Origin: Corynebacterium crudilactis
GTDB taxonomy: Bacteria; Actinomycetota; Actinomycetes; Mycobacteriales; Mycobacteriaceae
NCBI RefSeq assembly: GCF_001643015.1
Contig: NZ_CP015622.1
Span: 1,129,358-1,193,357, forward strand
DNA length: 64,000 nt
Direction: 5' to 3'
This document shows positions 8,600 through 18,140 of this stretch, piece after piece. Every line of letters begins with the position of its first letter. Position 1 is the stretch's first letter. The position numbers were made by a program, and so were the translations under genes. Under the pieces are notes generated by a model that was given only the letters and a program-made list of their open reading frames with translations, was not told the DNA's origin and searched no databases.

Positions 8600-11500
8600 T
8601 CACGCCATTAAATGCCACATGCGGGCGTAGATGTCATTAACAGACAACAACGCATCATGAGATCCGTCCTCAATGATACGTCCTTGGTCAACAACAAGAA
8701 TACGGTCAGCCCTCTTAGCGGTTGCTAATCGGTGTGCCACAATTATGCTTGTGCGTCCTTTGGTCACTCGATCGGATGCATTGAGGATCACGGCTTCGGT
8801 CGCTGGATCAAGCGTGGAGGTCGCTTCATCGAGCAACATGATGGCCGGCTCGATGAGCTCAGCACGAGCCAGGGCGATCAGTTGTCGCTGTCCGGAGGAC
8901 AGATTGCGCCCGCGTTCACCGACTTGATGGTTGAAACCATCAGGGATGGCCGCGATAGCGTTTAGGGCACCGACGCGGCGCGCTGCAGCTTCAATAGTGC
9001 TTGTCGACGCATCCCTGCATCCGTAGCCAATGTTTTCTGCAATCGTGCCACTAAACAAATGCGCTTCTTGCGGAACATGACCAATCATGCGGCGCCAATC
9101 TTTGGTGGGGAAGTCTTTAATATCAATCCCGCCAGCTTGTACGGACCCTTCACTTGGGTCGTAGAGACGAGACAGTAGCTTCACCACGGTGGATTTTCCA
9201 GCGCCAGTAGGGCCGACAATAGCGACAGTTGTGCCAGGCTCAATCTGCACGGAGACATGTTCCAGAATCGGGGTGTCGGTGTAGCCGAAGGTGACGTCGT
9301 TAAGCATTAAAGGCTGCCGTGCAGCCAGCTTGGCCTGCCTGTTGACGCCGAGATCTGGGACGCTGGGCTGTGTCGACAATAATTCTGTGATGCGACGGAA
9401 GCCCACGGCGGCTTGTTGATAGGAATCGAAGATTTGGCTGAGCTGTTGGATAGGGCCGAACATCAAACCCATGTACAACACGAATGCGACAAGCACGCCG
9501 GTGGAAATATCTCCACGGGTAACTTGCATTGCACCGAAGCCTAATACGAGGGCTTGCGCGATTTCAGAGAGGGCACCAAGGCCGGGGAAGTAGATCGCGA
9601 TGGCTGTTTGTGATTTCACGCGAAGGCGTCGGTATTCCTCTGCTTCCATGGCGTAGCTGCTATAAACATCATCTTCCATGCGGTGCATTTGCGATGTGCG
9701 CAATCCTGCGATGGCTTCATGGAACACCGCATTAACCTGACTGGATTGCTCGCGGGCTTCGGTATAAAGCCGGGAACTGATGCGTCGGAAAATTAAGGTG
9801 AGCACGATGATGATAGGGACAACAGACAACGCCACCAATGCTAATTGGGCATCGGTGATCAGCAGCATAGTGATCACACCGATGAGCGTCCCAGCCGAGA
9901 CAACAGTTTGTGCAAGCCCCGTTTGGAGGAATGAGGAGAGGTTATCGATATCTGTGGTCATACGCGTCATGATGCGACCGGACATGGTGCGTTCGAAATA
10001 GCTCATGGACAGTCGCAACAAGTGCACAAAGGACCTCAACCGCAGGCCATAGAGCAGACGTTCACCCGTGCGTGCAGTGATGATGGTATTGAGTGCTGCG
10101 GCTGCCCAAGATACTAAAACAACGACACCGCCGAGGATGGCAATCCACCATAATGTGGTGGTGGATTGTGCCTGTACACCGTTATCGATGGCTGTGCGCA
10201 TCAGCGTTGGAAACGCGAGATCGGCTGCCACACCAACTAAAAGCAGTGCGATAACCCCTGCGATCAGCCAGCGCACCTGTTTGAACAGGCTGAGTAATTT
10301 AAACCCATCTGTGGTGGTGCGTAAGCGATCTACATCAACGCGTGGCGTTTCTGTTGCAGCAGGCAGTGCCTCAATTTGTGCAAGTAATTCAGGTGTTGCA
10401 GGCATAGACATGCCACGTCCGCGACCTTGTCCAGGAGCCAGGATTTTATACTGCTTTTCTGTCTCAATATCTGGCCATAATTGCTCATGGGAAGGCACCG
10501 CATTGCCATTATCTAAAGTGAATTCTGGGCTTGTTGCTTCCTGGAAATCTAAAGCCATGAGATGGGAAAAACGAGCATTGTCACGCATCTGAGGCAATGA
10601 GCCCAGCGCGGTTACCGTGCCGTTTTCCACCAGACCTACGCGATCACCCAGCTCTAATGTGGAATGGCGGTGCGCGATGATCAACAGGGTGACATCGTGC
10701 AAGGCCTCACGCAGTGCCTGGAAGATCCGGTCTTCTGTAGAAGCATCAATAGCAGAGGTAGCATCATCTAGAACTAATACCTTCGGGTGTGCCAGGAATG
10801 CGCGTGCCAGGGCGATTCTTTGGCGTTGTCCACCAGAAAGAGTGAGTCCGCGTTCGCCAATTACTTCGCCGTAGTGGTTGGGGAGCTGGCTAATAAACTC
10901 ATGTGCCTGCGCTAATTTCGCGGCATCTTCTACCTGCGCATCTGTGACATCCAAGCCCATCGCGATATTGTCGCGGATGGATGTGGAGTAGAGGAAAGGT
11001 TCATCGAAAACTGCCACTACATTGGCGCGGATATCACTGTGGGTGAGATCAGCAAAGTCAGTTTTATCGCCATTATGAATAAAAGAAATCTGGCCTTGTT
11101 CCGGCTGATAAAAGCTGCCAGCAAGTTGTACTGCCATGGTTTTTCCAGCACCCGGTGGGCCGACTAAAACAACAGTTTCCCCAGGTTCAACCTCAAGATC
11201 AAAATTGTTGAGAATGCCACGGAAATCAACATGATCGAAAGCCAATCCGAGAGGCGTGTTGGGGAGTTTCTTTGGACGCTGTGGATCTTGGTGGTGTGGA
11301 GCAAGATCAATGACTTCAAAAATGCGCTCCACCGAAGACAATGCGAGTTGGATCCGCATTAGCATTCCAGATAGAGACCTAGCCACTGCAGAAAGGCTGG
11401 TCAGATAAGCAGAAAACGCCACAAACGTACCCACGGTGATTTGCCCAGTCATAGCCAGATAACCACCGCCGACGATATTGATCACCAAGGCCAACTGCGG

Positions 11501-12313
11501 TAATTGTTCCACCATGGGGATGAACTTGGCGGTCAATTTTGCAGTGCGCATGCGCTGGGCAAAAAGCTCCCGGGCAGTGAGATCAAGTTTGTCAGTTTCG
11601 CGATCTTCTTGTGCAAAGGCTTTCACCACGCGAATACCGGTGACCGTTTCTTCCACATGTGTGGTGAGGTCTGCGGCTTTTTGCTGAGCTGACCAGGTCG
11701 ATGCAAAGAGTGCTTTTCTGGAATAGGCCACAGCCCACAACAGCAATGGCACCAGCACTGCAGCGATGATGGTCAGCGGTGGGGAAATCGCCAGCATGAT
11801 CACGAGCGTGAGCACCAGCTTGACCACATTTCCGATCAGCATGGGCAACATCGCGATAATGCCTTGCACCATGTTGATATCGGAGATAGACCGGCTTACT
11901 ACCTGGCCTGTGCGGATGGAATCTTGGCCAGGGCCATCAAGTTTTTGCAAAGAGTGCATCGTTTGCAGGCGAATATCATGCTGCACCCCGATGCTGAGCT
12001 TGCCGGCGGTATAGCGTCTGCCAAATTGGCTGGCATAGCGAAAGAGCGCAAGGATCACGATAAGAGCGATAACACTTGTCAGGACACTGATTCCGCTGGG
12101 ACTAAAACGATCTAGCAAATCAGTAGTCAAGGTATCGCCGGTGTTGCCAAGTGCAATATCGATGGCGCCACCGGTTAGAAGGGGGAGAGTGAGCTCAAAC
12201 AGTGTGGCAGCTAAAGCTGTCAGGACTGTGAGCGAAGTAAGCCAAGGTCGTTGCCACGCCACCTGAACTAATTGACGGATACGACGTGGCTTTTGAGGTT
12301 GCTCGGAGTTCAT
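8600..12313 (-). CDS. Fused ABC exporter (TMD-NBD-TMD-NBD)
   Basis: A single 1237-aa chain carries two complete half-exporters. The first six-helix membrane domain is followed by NBD1 (Walker A GPPGAGKT, signature LSGGQRQRIALARAF, Walker B VLVLDDATSAID). The second membrane domain begins about residue 670, and NBD2 follows (Walker A GPTGAGKS, signature LSSGQRQLIALARAE, Walker B IMLLDEATSTLD). NBD1 has Asp in place of the catalytic Glu after Walker B, and NBD2 has Ser for Gly in its signature. One of the two ATP sites is therefore probably degenerate, as in heterodimeric multidrug or lipid exporters. The substrate is unknown. AAAGG precedes the ATG at 12313. It precedes odhA but ends 142 bases before it. 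Confidence 0.93.
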   Translation of the reverse strand: MNSEQPQKPRRIRQLVQVAWQRPWLTSLTVLTALAATLFELTLPLLTGGAIDIALGNTGDTLTTDLLDRFSPSGISVLTSVIALIVILALFRYASQFGRRYTAGKLSIGVQHDIRLQTMHSLQKLDGPGQDSIRTGQVVSRSISDINMVQGIIAMLPMLIGNVVKLVLTLVIMLAISPPLTIIAAVLVPLLLWAVAYSRKALFASTWSAQQKAADLTTHVEETVTGIRVVKAFAQEDRETDKLDLTARELFAQRMRTAKLTAKFIPMVEQLPQLALVINIVGGGYLAMTGQITVGTFVAFSAYLTSLSAVARSLSGMLMRIQLALSSVERIFEVIDLAPHHQDPQRPKKLPNTPLGLAFDHVDFRGILNNFDLEVEPGETVVLVGPPGAGKTMAVQLAGSFYQPEQGQISFIHNGDKTDFADLTHSDIRANVVAVFDEPFLYSTSIRDNIAMGLDVTDAQVEDAAKLAQAHEFISQLPNHYGEVIGERGLTLSGGQRQRIALARAFLAHPKVLVLDDATSAIDASTEDRIFQALREALHDVTLLIIAHRHSTLELGDRVGLVENGTVTALGSLPQMRDNARFSHLMALDFQEATSPEFTLDNGNAVPSHEQLWPDIETEKQYKILAPGQGRGRGMSMPATPELLAQIEALPAATETPRVDVDRLRTTTDGFKLLSLFKQVRWLIAGVIALLLVGVAADLAFPTLMRTAIDNGVQAQSTTTLWWIAILGGVVVLVSWAAAALNTIITARTGERLLYGLRLRSFVHLLRLSMSYFERTMSGRIMTRMTTDIDNLSSFLQTGLAQTVVSAGTLIGVITMLLITDAQLALVALSVVPIIIVLTLIFRRISSRLYTEAREQSSQVNAVFHEAIAGLRTSQMHRMEDDVYSSYAMEAEEYRRLRVKSQTAIAIYFPGLGALSEIAQALVLGFGAMQVTRGDISTGVLVAFVLYMGLMFGPIQQLSQIFDSYQQAAVGFRRITELLSTQPSVPDLGVNRQAKLAARQPLMLNDVTFGYTDTPILEHVSVQIEPGTTVAIVGPTGAGKSTVVKLLSRLYDPSEGSVQAGGIDIKDFPTKDWRRMIGHVPQEAHLFSGTIAENIGYGCRDASTSTIEAAARRVGALNAIAAIPDGFNHQVGERGRNLSSGQRQLIALARAELIEPAIMLLDEATSTLDPATEAVILNASDRVTKGRTSIIVAHRLATAKRADRILVVDQGRIIEDGSHDALLSVNDIYARMWHLMA

Positions 12314-12398
12314 GGAGAGGAGCCTTTCAGTTTTTAATGATGAGCCTGTTGGAGGATTAATCCTTTCTGTGAGTTTTTATGAGTAGAGGCAGATGTGT

Positions 12399-13124
12399 TT
12401 AAAAGTGGGTGGGGAGTGGGCCTAAAGAATCGTGTGCGTTGCCGACGGTCTTCTTGGCGATTTTGCGGTTCGCCATTGTGCCCAGAACAGCACCAATGCC
12501 AAAGGGGAGAATTTTGCCGATCCATGCAGTGCGGAAGCGTTTGTTTACTTCCTTGACTGCGAATTTCAAGAGCTGGCCGTTGATTTCCATCAGATGGCCG
12601 ATACTGAACCTGGAAATTGCGACTCCAGGCACGCGGTTTTTGCGTGAAAGATCGCCCACGCCGGCATCGACAATCGCTTTACCAGCGGTGCCGAGCAAGA
12701 CCACCAAGATTAAGCCGCGCCTGCGCTCTGGATGGCGAATATCAATGCCACGCAAATGAGCTGAAGCCATGGTGTAAAAAGCAGCAGCATCCAAAAACAC
12801 TAAAGATTCAGCGCCCACGGCAAGAGCACCCGTGACAAAACCGATACCTGGTACAGCAGCAGCCAAGCCGACTCCTGCACCGGTGCCAGTAGCAAGGCGC
12901 ATAAAATGCTTGTCGATAAGTACCTGCAGCTGCGCTGGAGACCTATCCGGGTGCTGTTTCCGCAGCCACGAAACATATCCCTCGATGGCACCAGTTTGCA
13001 TATGAACGGCCTTGTCCAACGCCTTGATGAGGTACTTTCCGCTCATCCCAGCGTTATCTTCCAATACCGCAGGATCTGAATGCACTGCGTCGGTAATGAT
13101 GGTGGTGTTCATGTTTGTAGCCAT
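12399..13124 (-). CDS. EcsC-like hypothetical protein
   Basis: The 241-aa protein contains a hydrophobic glycine-rich core (GTGAGVGLAAAVPGIGFVTG at about residue 80) followed by ADL/LDAAAFYTM-type helices. The PGIG pattern and helix arrangement resemble EcsC-family proteins, but I rate that only as likely. The C-terminus has another hydrophobic stretch (ILPFGIGAVLGTMANRK). An AAGGAGG ribosome site lies 6 bases upstream of the ATG at 13124, which settles the start. The fused ABC exporter starts 85 bases beyond its stop, and the shikimate dehydrogenase gene lies 30 bases upstream, so a three-gene transcript is plausible. Confidence 0.75.
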   Translation of the reverse strand: MATNMNTTIITDAVHSDPAVLEDNAGMSGKYLIKALDKAVHMQTGAIEGYVSWLRKQHPDRSPAQLQVLIDKHFMRLATGTGAGVGLAAAVPGIGFVTGALAVGAESLVFLDAAAFYTMASAHLRGIDIRHPERRRGLILVVLLGTAGKAIVDAGVGDLSRKNRVPGVAISRFSIGHLMEINGQLLKFAVKEVNKRFRTAWIGKILPFGIGAVLGTMANRKIAKKTVGNAHDSLGPLPTHF

Positions 13125-13154
13125 GTGGTGCCTCCTTGAAATAAGGGGAGTTGT

Positions 13155-13961
13155 TTATTTAGAGAACTCTTCCGCGGCAATGATCTGCTCGCTGGTTGGT
13201 CGGACTCCGGTGTAAAGATGGAACTGTTCTGCTGCCTGAAGGGCGGCAACTTCTCCACCGTCGATGGTGTGCTTGCCCTTAAGCTTGGACAATTTGATCA
13301 GAGGTGTCTCGACGGGAAAAGCAACGCAATCAAAAACTACGTCGGCTCGGTCTACTTCATCCTCACCAAAAGATACAACGTCTTCATCAGGTCCATTCAT
13401 TCCCATTGGCGTCACATTCACCAAAATTTTTGTATTTTCCGGCACAGTTGCGGAGTAATCCCAGTTGTATCGGGACGCTAGCGCAGAGCCTGTGGTGTGG
13501 TTGCGGGCAACCACGGTGCCGTGCAAGCCATAATCTGCGAGAGCTGCGACAACCGCATTAGCCATGCCGCCTGAACCCTTGATGGCAACAGGTGCGTTTG
13601 GATCCACGCGGTGTGCTTCCAACAGGTTGAAAACGGCGGTGTAATCAGTGTTGTAACCAGTTAAATGTCCGTCATTGTTCACGATGGTATTGACTGAACG
13701 AATGCGCTCTGCAGAAGGATCAAGCTCATCAATCAACGGAATGACATCACCTTTATAAGGCATAGATACACCCGCTCCGCGGATATCTAAACCGCGAATT
13801 CCCGCCACTGCTGCCGTGATATCAGTAGGAGCGACAGCCTTGTATAGATAATTCAGACCAAGCTCAGCGTAAAGCCAGTTGTGGAAACGGACTCCATGGT
13901 TGGATGGGCGAGCTGCGAGAGAAATGCACAGGGTTGTTTCCCTGTCGACGTGATTAACCAT
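13155..13961 (-). CDS. Shikimate dehydrogenase family oxidoreductase (AroE paralogue)
   Basis: This 268-aa NAD(P)-dependent enzyme has the N-terminal substrate domain with the catalytic Lys (GAGVSMPYKGDVIP, K70) and Asp (GYNTDYTAVFNLLEAH). A Rossmann domain follows, whose nucleotide loop reads IKGSGGMANAVVAAL. The family interconverts 3-dehydroshikimate or 3-dehydroquinate with shikimate or quinate. C. glutamicum has several paralogues, and I cannot tell from sequence whether this one is biosynthetic; its location away from other aro genes and its divergent N-terminus (SLAARPSNHGVRFHN) argue for a side role. A TATAAA hexamer 9 bases before the ATG and no ribosome site suggest a leaderless start. 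Confidence 0.87.
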   Translation of the reverse strand: MVNHVDRETTLCISLAARPSNHGVRFHNWLYAELGLNYLYKAVAPTDITAAVAGIRGLDIRGAGVSMPYKGDVIPLIDELDPSAERIRSVNTIVNNDGHLTGYNTDYTAVFNLLEAHRVDPNAPVAIKGSGGMANAVVAALADYGLHGTVVARNHTTGSALASRYNWDYSATVPENTKILVNVTPMGMNGPDEDVVSFGEDEVDRADVVFDCVAFPVETPLIKLSKLKGKHTIDGGEVAALQAAEQFHLYTGVRPTSEQIIAAEEFSK

Positions 13962-14201
13962 GGGAGCAATTTTATACTCTTCCAGGATAAATATTGGGGA
14001 TGATGTCTGATTGCGTGGGTTAGTGTTGGAATTTTTGCGTAGATCTCACCATAACCGCAGCGCACTTGTTTTGGAGTTAGAGGAATGTATCAATTTTGTG
14101 TCCGTATTGATATAGATTTAATACAGTACTCAAGCACACATTGTCCTTTAAAGATCCTCTCGAGCGTTGCCGGTGGGAAGCTTCGTGCCTAGCCTGGGGG
14201 T

Positions 14202-15881
14202 ATGAACGGTTCGACGTGGACTCCGCGAAATTCCCTGCAGATGGCCAATAGCGCTGCAGGCTCGGTGTTGGCGGATGAGATGGTGGTACCGACCGCCTCT
14301 GGCTTTGTTAAAGGTGTCAAAGGGCCAGGACTTAAAACCTGGCGCGGGATTCCCTATGGCCGAAACACCGGAGGCAAGTACAGGTTTCGTGCACCTAGAC
14401 CTGCAAAAAAGTGGGACGGCGTGCGTGATTGTTCCATGTTCGGCGAGGTCGCTTCACAGCCAACCTATTCCTGGACTGACAAAATCCGTGGTTCCGAAGA
14501 CTGCCTTAACTTGGACGTAGTGCGACCCGACTCTGAAGAAAAGCTACCCGTGGTGGTGTACCTCCACGGCGGGTCCTACATCATGGGATCCTCCAGCGAA
14601 AAAGCACTGCGCGGATACAACTTAGTCAAGAACATGAACGTGGTTTATGTCTCCGTAAATTTTCGGCTCGGAGCACTGGGATACCTAGATCTACGAACCG
14701 TGGGAGAAGATTGCGTAGCCAACCCCGCGCTGCATGATCAGCTCCTTGCCCTGCAATGGGTCAATCGAAACATCGAAGCATTCGGCGGAGACCCACACAA
14801 TGTCACATTGATGGGCGAATCCGCAGGAGCTGCAGCCGTAGTGGCCTTAATGTGTGTTCCCGCAGCCGGAGGGCTCTTCCACCGAGCTATCGCACAGTCC
14901 GCTCCGGTGATCTCTGTGCATTCCTCAACACAAGCCAAATTTTGGGCACGCGAATTGATCTACCGCATGGCACTGCCCAGAGAAACCACACTTGATGAAT
15001 TACGCCAAGAATCAGCCGATGATTTAGTGCGCGCCGGGCAGTCCATGATGTGGCGTTCTGGTGAGCTGATTCAGTTGAACTCGTGTTATGGCCCAACCGT
15101 TGATGGATCTTTGCTACCAGACCATCCGTTGACCATGTTTGAACAAGGACGACAACACCGTGTCCCGCTGATGATCGGCACCAATGACGGCGAAACCTCT
15201 TTTTCCAAGGCATTTTATTTGAGGAGCTCAGCCAGGCGACGGTCAGCGCTGCGTATGCTGTCTGTGTTTGATCCAGAGAATGCGCCTCAAGTAGTTGGCG
15301 CTTATGGGGGAGCAGAGGCACGAACTGATTTCTCCGAGTTGCTTGCGGATGCGCTGTTTTGGGCGCCTTCGATCCGCTTGGCACAGTCACATGCCCGAAA
15401 TGATGAAGATACGTGGATGTATCGCTTCGATTATGCGCCGCAGTCGATGCGAAAATTAGGTTTGGGCGCGATCCATTCCTTTGAGCTCAATGCAGTATTT
15501 GGCGATCACGAATCTTCCCGGTCGATGAATATCGCAAAAATGGCCGGAGGCATGGATCATTTGGAACAGGTCACAGAGCTTGTTCAAGAGCATTGGCGCC
15601 ATTTTATTTATCACGGCCGACCAGGCGATGAATGGAAGGCTTACCGCGGAAGAAGCGATACAGAACCGGGCAGGGCCACATTTGTTATTGATACTAATTC
15701 CCGAATTGCCTGGGATCCTCGGCAAAACAAACGCATGGCATGGGAGAATTACGACATGTTGGAATGGGGGACAGGTCGCCCTGATCTAGCTAATGAGCTT
15801 GATTTCATAGAGCCCGATGATGTGGAAGATGTAGCTCAGCTGAAGTGGATGGGCCTGATGCAATTTTTTGGGAGTAGATAA
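14202..15881 (+). CDS. Type-B carboxylesterase / para-nitrobenzyl esterase family
   Basis: The 559-aa alpha/beta hydrolase has the family landmarks in order: GFVKGVKGPGLKTWRGIPY near the N-terminus, EDCLNLDV at about 99, the oxyanion HGGSY at 122, the nucleophile elbow GESAGA with Ser207, and a C-terminal His in GAIHSFELNAVFG. It should hydrolyse carboxylic esters; the substrate is unknown. There is no signal peptide, so it is probably cytoplasmic. A TAGCCT hexamer ends 6 bases before the ATG at 14202, consistent with a leaderless mRNA; ATG at 14241 is an alternative. Its stop directly abuts the next ATG (TAAATG), so the two are coupled. Confidence 0.92.
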   Translation: MNGSTWTPRNSLQMANSAAGSVLADEMVVPTASGFVKGVKGPGLKTWRGIPYGRNTGGKYRFRAPRPAKKWDGVRDCSMFGEVASQPTYSWTDKIRGSEDCLNLDVVRPDSEEKLPVVVYLHGGSYIMGSSSEKALRGYNLVKNMNVVYVSVNFRLGALGYLDLRTVGEDCVANPALHDQLLALQWVNRNIEAFGGDPHNVTLMGESAGAAAVVALMCVPAAGGLFHRAIAQSAPVISVHSSTQAKFWARELIYRMALPRETTLDELRQESADDLVRAGQSMMWRSGELIQLNSCYGPTVDGSLLPDHPLTMFEQGRQHRVPLMIGTNDGETSFSKAFYLRSSARRRSALRMLSVFDPENAPQVVGAYGGAEARTDFSELLADALFWAPSIRLAQSHARNDEDTWMYRFDYAPQSMRKLGLGAIHSFELNAVFGDHESSRSMNIAKMAGGMDHLEQVTELVQEHWRHFIYHGRPGDEWKAYRGRSDTEPGRATFVIDTNSRIAWDPRQNKRMAWENYDMLEWGTGRPDLANELDFIEPDDVEDVAQLKWMGLMQFFGSR

Positions 15882-16544
15882 ATGAGTGTTTGGAATCGCC
15901 TTCTTGTGCGATACCCGCGCTTCGCCGACACCTTGGTGTGTGGCCCGCATGCAGAAGTAATCACGCTTGAGCAGCTGGCTAATCCTGGACTGCTCCGCGA
16001 AGCAATTGTTAAAGGCCAGGAAATCTTTGGCATTGAGCAGCAAAAACATGCCGGCCAGTTGTGGTTTCATTCCTTATGCACCGCGGTGGTTGGTCCGGCA
16101 GTTACTGCGATGGTGGAATTTGATGTCACACCAAGCCTCGACTTGCGCCGAGGTCAGCTGCACAGCATCGACGGTTATTGGTTTGGCTTCAGGCCTCAGG
16201 AGTTGCTTGTCGACGCCACCCTGCAGGCGTCGGGTACTCAATTCGGCGAGTCCATTCGTCCGGTGATTGATGCGCTGTGCCTGGCCACTGATCTTCGACC
16301 CGCACCATTGTGGGCAGTTGCTTCAGATGCGCTTGGTATTGCCGCAAGTGGAGCTGGTGTGGAAGCTTTTGAAGAGGAGCGCGCTCGCGAGGTGGCCGAA
16401 GGTTTAATTGAGGGCATGGCCAATGTTTATGCTGTTCCTTCTCCACGGTTTAATGAGGATGATTATTTCCACAGGGCTGGGTGTTGCATGATTTTTCATT
16501 CACCGCGGGCTGACTTTTGTACTTCCTGCCCTCAAAAGAGGTGA
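15882..16544 (+). CDS. FhuF-like [2Fe-2S] protein, putative ferric-siderophore reductase
   Basis: The 220-aa protein ends with CCMIFHSPRADFCTSC, exactly the CC-x10-C-x2-C cluster-binding signature of FhuF, the cytoplasmic reductase that releases iron from hydroxamate siderophores. The middle (about residues 55-130) has the alternating hydrophobic pattern of a FhuF N-terminal region but with low visible similarity. It begins immediately after the esterase stop and is probably translated by reinitiation. An esterase next to an FhuF-type reductase would fit release of iron from an ester-type siderophore, but this is inference only. Confidence 0.75.
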   Translation: MSVWNRLLVRYPRFADTLVCGPHAEVITLEQLANPGLLREAIVKGQEIFGIEQQKHAGQLWFHSLCTAVVGPAVTAMVEFDVTPSLDLRRGQLHSIDGYWFGFRPQELLVDATLQASGTQFGESIRPVIDALCLATDLRPAPLWAVASDALGIAASGAGVEAFEEERAREVAEGLIEGMANVYAVPSPRFNEDDYFHRAGCCMIFHSPRADFCTSCPQKR

Positions 16545-16637
16545 AATGTTAGGCACGAAAACGTTGTGGACGCTAGGCTTGTCGGCAGTGTCTGAGGGGA
16601 CGTCCCCAGCACAAACCAGATGGAAGGTCATCAGAAC

Positions 16638-17474
16638 ATGAGCTTTTTTGAGGACATCGCGGCCGGACTTGATAACGACGGTATCGAGTCTCGTGTTAAC
16701 GGCGATACAATGTTCGTTCCGATCACCTCTGACTTGGAAATCCAGTTCGTGGAGATCGATTCCCTCCTACCTGCAGCGAACGTTTATATCGCTGCAGCAA
16801 ATGTTGATGAAGATGATGAAGATTTCGAGGCTGTTTTAGTTTCGGTGGTCTTCTCTGTTGAGGATGCTGTCACAGCTGTTGCTAAACACGTTGCTACTGA
16901 TCAGGTAGTGACTGTGCTGCGTGACCTCCTTGAGGGAACTGATGAACGCATTCAGGATTTAGAATTTTACCAAGATGCCGTAAATGCAAATTTGGTTCGT
17001 GCAGAAGTCGGACAAAACTCTGAGCTACAGGTTTTGGTCGAAGTAGAAGATGGCGTCCCAACCGCTACAGTGAACTTCATTGCGATCGGCGAGTCTTTTG
17101 AAGATTTGATTGATCAGGCAATTGAAGAGCTGTGGGAATCAGACGGAGATGCAGTGCTATCCGATGAGGATCGTCAGCGCATGTTTACCGATTTGACCTC
17201 TGAGCTGGAGTTTATCACTGATGAAGTGCTTGATCTGGGCACCTTCACAGATTTTGACCGCCTTTTCGATATTCTCTCTTTGGCTGATGATCAGGCAGAA
17301 GATTGGGAAGCTCAGCTGGTTCCTTTTGATGATGAGGAATTCGACGAGCCAGACGTTTATGATCTTTTCGTTGATGATTCAGATGACGATGAATCAGACG
17401 AAGACGATGATCTAGATGATGATGACCTAGACGGGGATGATGATGACTTTGATGAGGAAGACAAAGACAATTAG
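16638..17474 (+). CDS. Acidic protein with Asp/Glu-rich tail, unknown function
   Basis: The start at 16638 (MSFFEDIAAGLDNDG) is preferred because GGAAGG lies 10 bases upstream; an ATG at 16620 is possible. The product of about 278 aa has no membrane segment. Residues 1-230 look like two alpha/beta repeats resembling each other (ITSDLEIQFVEIDSLL and VGQNSELQVLVEVEDG). These recall the YbjN/type III secretion-chaperone-like fold, but that is weak. The last 45 residues are almost only Asp and Glu with a few Phe/Leu, an extreme polyanion that may bind metal, basic proteins or nucleic-acid-binding proteins. A strong hairpin terminator follows. Confidence 0.85.
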   Translation: MSFFEDIAAGLDNDGIESRVNGDTMFVPITSDLEIQFVEIDSLLPAANVYIAAANVDEDDEDFEAVLVSVVFSVEDAVTAVAKHVATDQVVTVLRDLLEGTDERIQDLEFYQDAVNANLVRAEVGQNSELQVLVEVEDGVPTATVNFIAIGESFEDLIDQAIEELWESDGDAVLSDEDRQRMFTDLTSELEFITDEVLDLGTFTDFDRLFDILSLADDQAEDWEAQLVPFDDEEFDEPDVYDLFVDDSDDDESDEDDDLDDDDLDGDDDDFDEEDKDN

Positions 17475-17491
17475 CGTGTAGATCTTGTGTT

Positions 17492-17522
17492 AAGCCCTGG
17501 ATAGTTTATCCAGGGCTTTCTT
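17492..17522 (+). terminator. Hairpin terminator after acidic-protein gene
   Basis: Arms 17492-17503 and 17507-17518 (AAGCCCTGGATA and its complement) form a perfect 12-bp stem with a 3-base loop. It lies 17 bases past the stop and before the end of the convergent gene at 17528, so it may serve both strands. Confidence 0.8.
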
Positions 17523-17527
17523 CATAA

Positions 17528-18058
17528 TTATGCGGCGTTTTTGTTGGAGTATTCGAAAAGGCTGGAGGGGGAAGGCACCGGATCAAAGTGGGCGTCGATA
17601 AGCCAGCAGAAGGTCGGCGTAGGCTCATCGGTGAGCTGGTGCACGGTGCTGCTTTTAGTGGACCCAAGTATGGCCCGGACCCAGCCTTCTGCAATGCGGT
17701 TGGATACCTTGTATCCCATTGGGTTGGTGATCCGCACCGTGATCAAATACGCCGGTTGGCGGTTTTCACCGAATTCTCGGACGATTTTGCGGGCAGCGGG
17801 TCCTGCACGGTGGCGGGACAATGTCAGCACGAGGGGATCTTCACCTGGTGGGGGAGGCAATTGGATGCTGGGAGGACGCCACGTGGGGATTGATCTGGCT
17901 AGTGAACGCGGATGGCGCATCATGGAGGCAATATCTGTGAGTGCAGTGGGGAAGACACTGGTGAAGTGGGCTGCGTAACGGTGCGCGGGGAAAATGGAAG
18001 ACATTAGGCGGCTGCGGTGTTTGATCATAATAAGCAGTGTAGAACATCTGAGCGACAT
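17528..18058 (-). CDS. Hypothetical protein, unknown
   Basis: The 176-aa reading frame has no recognised domain. The C-terminal 100 residues include LVLTLSRHRAGPAARKIVRE and AYLITVRITNPMGYKVSNRIAEGWVRAILG, which have normal alternating composition and look like real protein. The first residues are less convincing; in-frame ATGs at 18028 and 18004 are alternative starts, and none has a good ribosome site. It is convergent with the acidic-protein gene and divergent from the MFS gene. No function can be proposed. Confidence 0.62.
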   Translation of the reverse strand: MSLRCSTLLIMIKHRSRLMSSIFPAHRYAAHFTSVFPTALTDIASMMRHPRSLARSIPTWRPPSIQLPPPPGEDPLVLTLSRHRAGPAARKIVREFGENRQPAYLITVRITNPMGYKVSNRIAEGWVRAILGSTKSSTVHQLTDEPTPTFCWLIDAHFDPVPSPSSLFEYSNKNAA

Positions 18059-18140
18059 TGTTCGACTATATGTTCTAAAAAATGGTGTTAATCCTGGTCA
18101 GCTAGATATAAAAAGGGTACAGGGCTAGCCTGGGTGTGAA

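Noticed and set aside
17541..17978. Plus-strand frame overlapping the unknown minus-strand gene
   Set aside because: Both strands are open here. The minus-strand frame has more protein-like composition in its C-terminal half and lies opposite a terminator consistent with convergent genes; confidence in either is limited.
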